Source: Pseudomonas vancouverensis (GTDB lineage Bacteria; Pseudomonadota; Gammaproteobacteria; Pseudomonadales; Pseudomonadaceae). From it: a stretch of 64,000 bases of DNA. Under the pieces are notes generated by a model. It made no database searches. It saw nothing but the letters and a program-made list of their open reading frames with translations, and was not told the origin of the DNA. Below, piece by piece: positions 61,433-64,000 of the stretch. A program made the translations under genes and the position numbers. How positions within the stretch are numbered: the first letter of the stretch is position 1; each line of letters begins with the position of its first letter. The stretch is taken from assembly GCF_004348895.1 (NCBI RefSeq), contig NZ_RRZK01000002.1:248001-312000 (forward strand), read 5' to 3'.

Positions 61433-63997
61433 ATGTCCTCTCGCCTCACCCGCCAGACCTCTTCACCTTCCCGCGTGCTGTCACTCCTGACCGCTGCCAT
61501 CCTGATGGCCGGCGCTGCACCGCTGATGGCCGCCACCGCTGCCGAACAGCAGACGCGCAAGATGGGCGACTACGCCTTCGCCATTCCTCAGCAGTCGCTG
61601 GTCTCGGCGCTCAACGCCTTTACCGCTGTCACCGGCTGGCAGGTCGGCGTGTCGTCGGAGCTGACCCAAGGTGTCGCCTCGCCGGGTGTGCGTGGCTCGC
61701 TGCCGCCGGAGAAAGCCCTGGAGCGCCTGCTGGTGGGGACCAACCTGAGCTATCGCAAGCTGGGCAACAACAGCATCGTGCTGGAAAAGCGCAGCGGTAG
61801 CAGCGCCCTGAATCTGGACCAGGTGACCATCAGCGCCACCCGCAACGAGCAGAGCGTGAACAGCGTACCGAGCACCGTCACCGTGCACACCCGTGAAGAA
61901 CTGGACCGCAACAACGTCAACACCATCAAGGAACTGGTGCGCTACGAGCCCGGTGTTTCGGTGGGAGGCGCAGGCCAGCGTGCCGGCATCACCGGCTACA
62001 ACATCCGCGGGATCGATGGCGACCGCGTGTTGACCCAGGTCGACGGCGTGCAAGTGCCAGACGGCTTCTTCAACGGTCCCTATGCCCAGACCAACCGCAA
62101 CTATGTCGACCCGGAAATCGTCAAGCGCGTGGAAATCCTCCGCGGCCCGGCCTCGGTCCTGTACGGCAGCAACGCCATCGGCGGCGCCGTCAGCTACTAC
62201 ACCCTGGACCCGGACGACATCATCAAGCCGGGCCAGGATGTCGGCGCGCGCCTGAAAACCGGCTACAGCTCCGCTGACGAAAGCTGGCTGACCTCGGGCA
62301 CCGTGGCCGGCCGTACCGGCGACTTCGATGGCCTGCTGCACCTCAGCCAGCGCAACGGTCATGAAACCGAATCCTACGGCGAAACCGGCGGCACCGGCTT
62401 GAACCGCACCGAGGCCAACCCTGAAGACGTGCGCACCACCAGCGTGCTGGCAAAAATGGGCTGGAACTACGCTGACGACGCACGCCTGGGCCTGACCTAC
62501 GAGCACTACAAGGACGACCGCGACACCAATCAGTTGAGCGCCGTGGGCGGCCCGTTCAACGCCGGTCGCGGCTTCGGCTTCTACAAGGCCCGCGGCGGTA
62601 ATGACACCATCACCCGCGAACGCTTTGGCCTGGAGCACAGCTTCGGCCTGGACAGCGCACTGGCCGACAACATCAAGTGGTCGCTGAACTACCAGATCGC
62701 CAAGACCGACCAGAGCACCGAGGAAATCTACGCGCCGTCGCGGACCGTGCTACGTAACCGCGACACCACCTACAAGGATCGCCAGTGGGTGTTCGATGCC
62801 CAGGCCGACAAGTCGTTTGTCATCGCCGACACCGATCACCTGGTGACCTACGGCACCACCATCAAGCAGGACAAAGTGACCGGCCTGCGTACCGGTACCG
62901 GCACCTGCCTGACCGTGGCCGGCACCTGCCGGGTGATCGGTGCGCCAAGCGCCAGCGACACGCTGACACCGGCCAGTGACTTTCCGGACCCGACCATCAA
63001 CAGCTACAGCCTGTTCGCCCAGGATCAGATCAGTTGGGGTAACTGGACCTTCCTGCCCGGCGCCCGCTACGACTACACCGAACTCAAGCCGCACATCACC
63101 GACGAGTTCCTGGCCACCGCCGACCAGAGCGGCAATGGTTCCATCAGCGACGAGACCAAGACCTGGCATCGCCTGTCGCCGAAGTTCGGCACCACCTACA
63201 GCTTCAACGATCACTACACCTGGTACGGCCAATACGCCGAAGGCTTCCGTACGCCGACGGCCAAGGCTCTTTATGGTCGATTCGAGAACATCGCCGGCGG
63301 CTATCAGGTAGCGCCCAACCCGGACCTCGAACCGGAGAAAAGCAAAAGCTACGAAACAGGTCTGCGCGGCAACTTCGAGCAGGGCTCGTTTGATGTAGCG
63401 GTGTTCTACAACAAATATCGCGACTTCATCGACGAGAACGCCATCACCCCCGGCTACACCGAGACCACGTTCCAGAGCAACAACATCAAGCACGCCACCA
63501 TCAAGGGTGCCGAGGTCAAGGGACGTCTGAACCTTGATGCCTTTGGCGCGCCACAAGGTCTCTACACCCAGGGTTCGGTGGCGTATGCCTATGGTCGCAA
63601 TGACGACAGCGGCGAACCGCTCAACAGCGTCAACCCGCTGACCGGTGTGTTCGGTCTCGGCTATGACCACGACAACTACGGCGGCTTGCTCAGCTGGACG
63701 CTGGTGAAGAAAAAAGATCGCGTCGACAGCACCACGTTCAAGACCCCGGACGGCACCAGCACTCAGTTCAAGACCCCGGGCTTCGGCGTTCTGGACATGA
63801 GCGCGTTCTACAAGGTGACTGACGATGTCACCGTCAGCGGCGGCGTCTACAACCTGACTGACAAGAAGTACTGGCTGTGGGATGACGTGCGCGGCTACGA
63901 CAGCGTCGGCGAAGCCTCGGTGACGCAACCGGCCAACCTCGATCGCCTGACCCAGCCGGGTCGCAACTTCGCGGTCAACCTGATCTGGGACATCTGA
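61433..63997 (+). CDS. hxuA: TonB-dependent heme/hemoglobin receptor with signalling domain (HxuA-like)
   Basis: An 854-residue outer-membrane receptor. A signal peptide ends near APLMA (residue 35). An STN signalling domain, at about residues 45-115 (FAIPQQSLVSALNAFTAVTGWQVGVS), marks it as a transducer to FecR. The TonB box/plug follows (about 125-235, EILRGPASVLYGSNAIGGAVSYYTL), then a 22-strand barrel ending in FAVNLIWDI. It belongs to the hemoglobin/transferrin receptor subfamily. Ligand as heme is inferred from PA1302-type homologues. No hemophore gene is visible in the window. Confidence 0.9.
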   Translation: MSSRLTRQTSSPSRVLSLLTAAILMAGAAPLMAATAAEQQTRKMGDYAFAIPQQSLVSALNAFTAVTGWQVGVSSELTQGVASPGVRGSLPPEKALERLLVGTNLSYRKLGNNSIVLEKRSGSSALNLDQVTISATRNEQSVNSVPSTVTVHTREELDRNNVNTIKELVRYEPGVSVGGAGQRAGITGYNIRGIDGDRVLTQVDGVQVPDGFFNGPYAQTNRNYVDPEIVKRVEILRGPASVLYGSNAIGGAVSYYTLDPDDIIKPGQDVGARLKTGYSSADESWLTSGTVAGRTGDFDGLLHLSQRNGHETESYGETGGTGLNRTEANPEDVRTTSVLAKMGWNYADDARLGLTYEHYKDDRDTNQLSAVGGPFNAGRGFGFYKARGGNDTITRERFGLEHSFGLDSALADNIKWSLNYQIAKTDQSTEEIYAPSRTVLRNRDTTYKDRQWVFDAQADKSFVIADTDHLVTYGTTIKQDKVTGLRTGTGTCLTVAGTCRVIGAPSASDTLTPASDFPDPTINSYSLFAQDQISWGNWTFLPGARYDYTELKPHITDEFLATADQSGNGSISDETKTWHRLSPKFGTTYSFNDHYTWYGQYAEGFRTPTAKALYGRFENIAGGYQVAPNPDLEPEKSKSYETGLRGNFEQGSFDVAVFYNKYRDFIDENAITPGYTETTFQSNNIKHATIKGAEVKGRLNLDAFGAPQGLYTQGSVAYAYGRNDDSGEPLNSVNPLTGVFGLGYDHDNYGGLLSWTLVKKKDRVDSTTFKTPDGTSTQFKTPGFGVLDMSAFYKVTDDVTVSGGVYNLTDKKYWLWDDVRGYDSVGEASVTQPANLDRLTQPGRNFAVNLIWDI

Positions 63998-64000
63998 TCG

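Overview
This window is a chromosomal segment of a fluorescent-group Pseudomonas. Three things point there. The coding is GC-rich. The intergenic spaces carry Pseudomonas-type REP palindromes (GTGGGAGCGAGCTTGCTCGC and a second family, GTGGCGAGGGAGCTTGCTCC). The gene order from gap to eda matches, as I remember it, the P. putida KT2440 glucose island (PP_1006-PP_1024), and the fadD1-fadD2-lipase-phaJ1 block matches P. aeruginosa PA3299-PA3302. I see no prophage, insertion sequence, CRISPR array, tRNA or rRNA; the window is essentially core genome.

Layout. 1-5.5 kb: the 3' part of mprF translationally coupled to a VirJ/AcvB-type hydrolase, then the kup potassium transporter. 5.8-10.1 kb: rimO, a GNAT, an RsuA-type pseudouridine synthase, yehS and an rhlG-like reductase. 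10.1-12.7 kb: a minus-strand SnoaL / YciI-DGPF / SRPBCC / TPR-sigma operon of ECF42 type, behind a 28-bp palindromic promoter-like element shared with a divergent GNAT. 13.4-16.6 kb: a GNAT, a GyrI-like protein, a LysE exporter gene broken by an in-frame TGA, and alaC. 16.8-20 kb: the gluconate module gntT-gntK-gntR with three operator-like sites. 20-31.7 kb: LysR/PACE pair, GST, a double-PAS chemotaxis transducer, an ECF sigma fused by ATGA overlap to a betaine-type binding protein, a PhnD-like protein, a desaturase, def, a BrkB-family protein, csbD and small conserved proteins. 31.9-40.3 kb: two acyl-CoA ligases, a lysophospholipase, phaJ1, stress-type small proteins, a class V aminotransferase and an intradiol dioxygenase.

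40.5-59.5 kb is the glucose island: eda-pgl-zwf, divergent hexR, mutarotase, oprB, gtsABCD, an AGE-family epimerase, gltR-gtrS, glk, edd and divergent gap. Together they carry glucose from porin uptake through ABC import, phosphorylation and the Entner-Doudoroff route to pyruvate and glyceraldehyde-3-phosphate. HexR-type boxes lie at zwf/hexR and at edd/gap. A-rich CA motifs (Hfq/Crc type) sit just before the ribosome binding sites of gntT, zwf, oprB, gtsA and the epimerase gene. 59.7-64 kb: a Fur-box-controlled ECF sigma / FecR / TonB heme-receptor signalling system (hxuIRA-like).

The items I would look at first are the ECF42-type bidirectional palindrome, the sigma-binding-protein coupling, the LysE in-frame stop and the three GntR-like operators.
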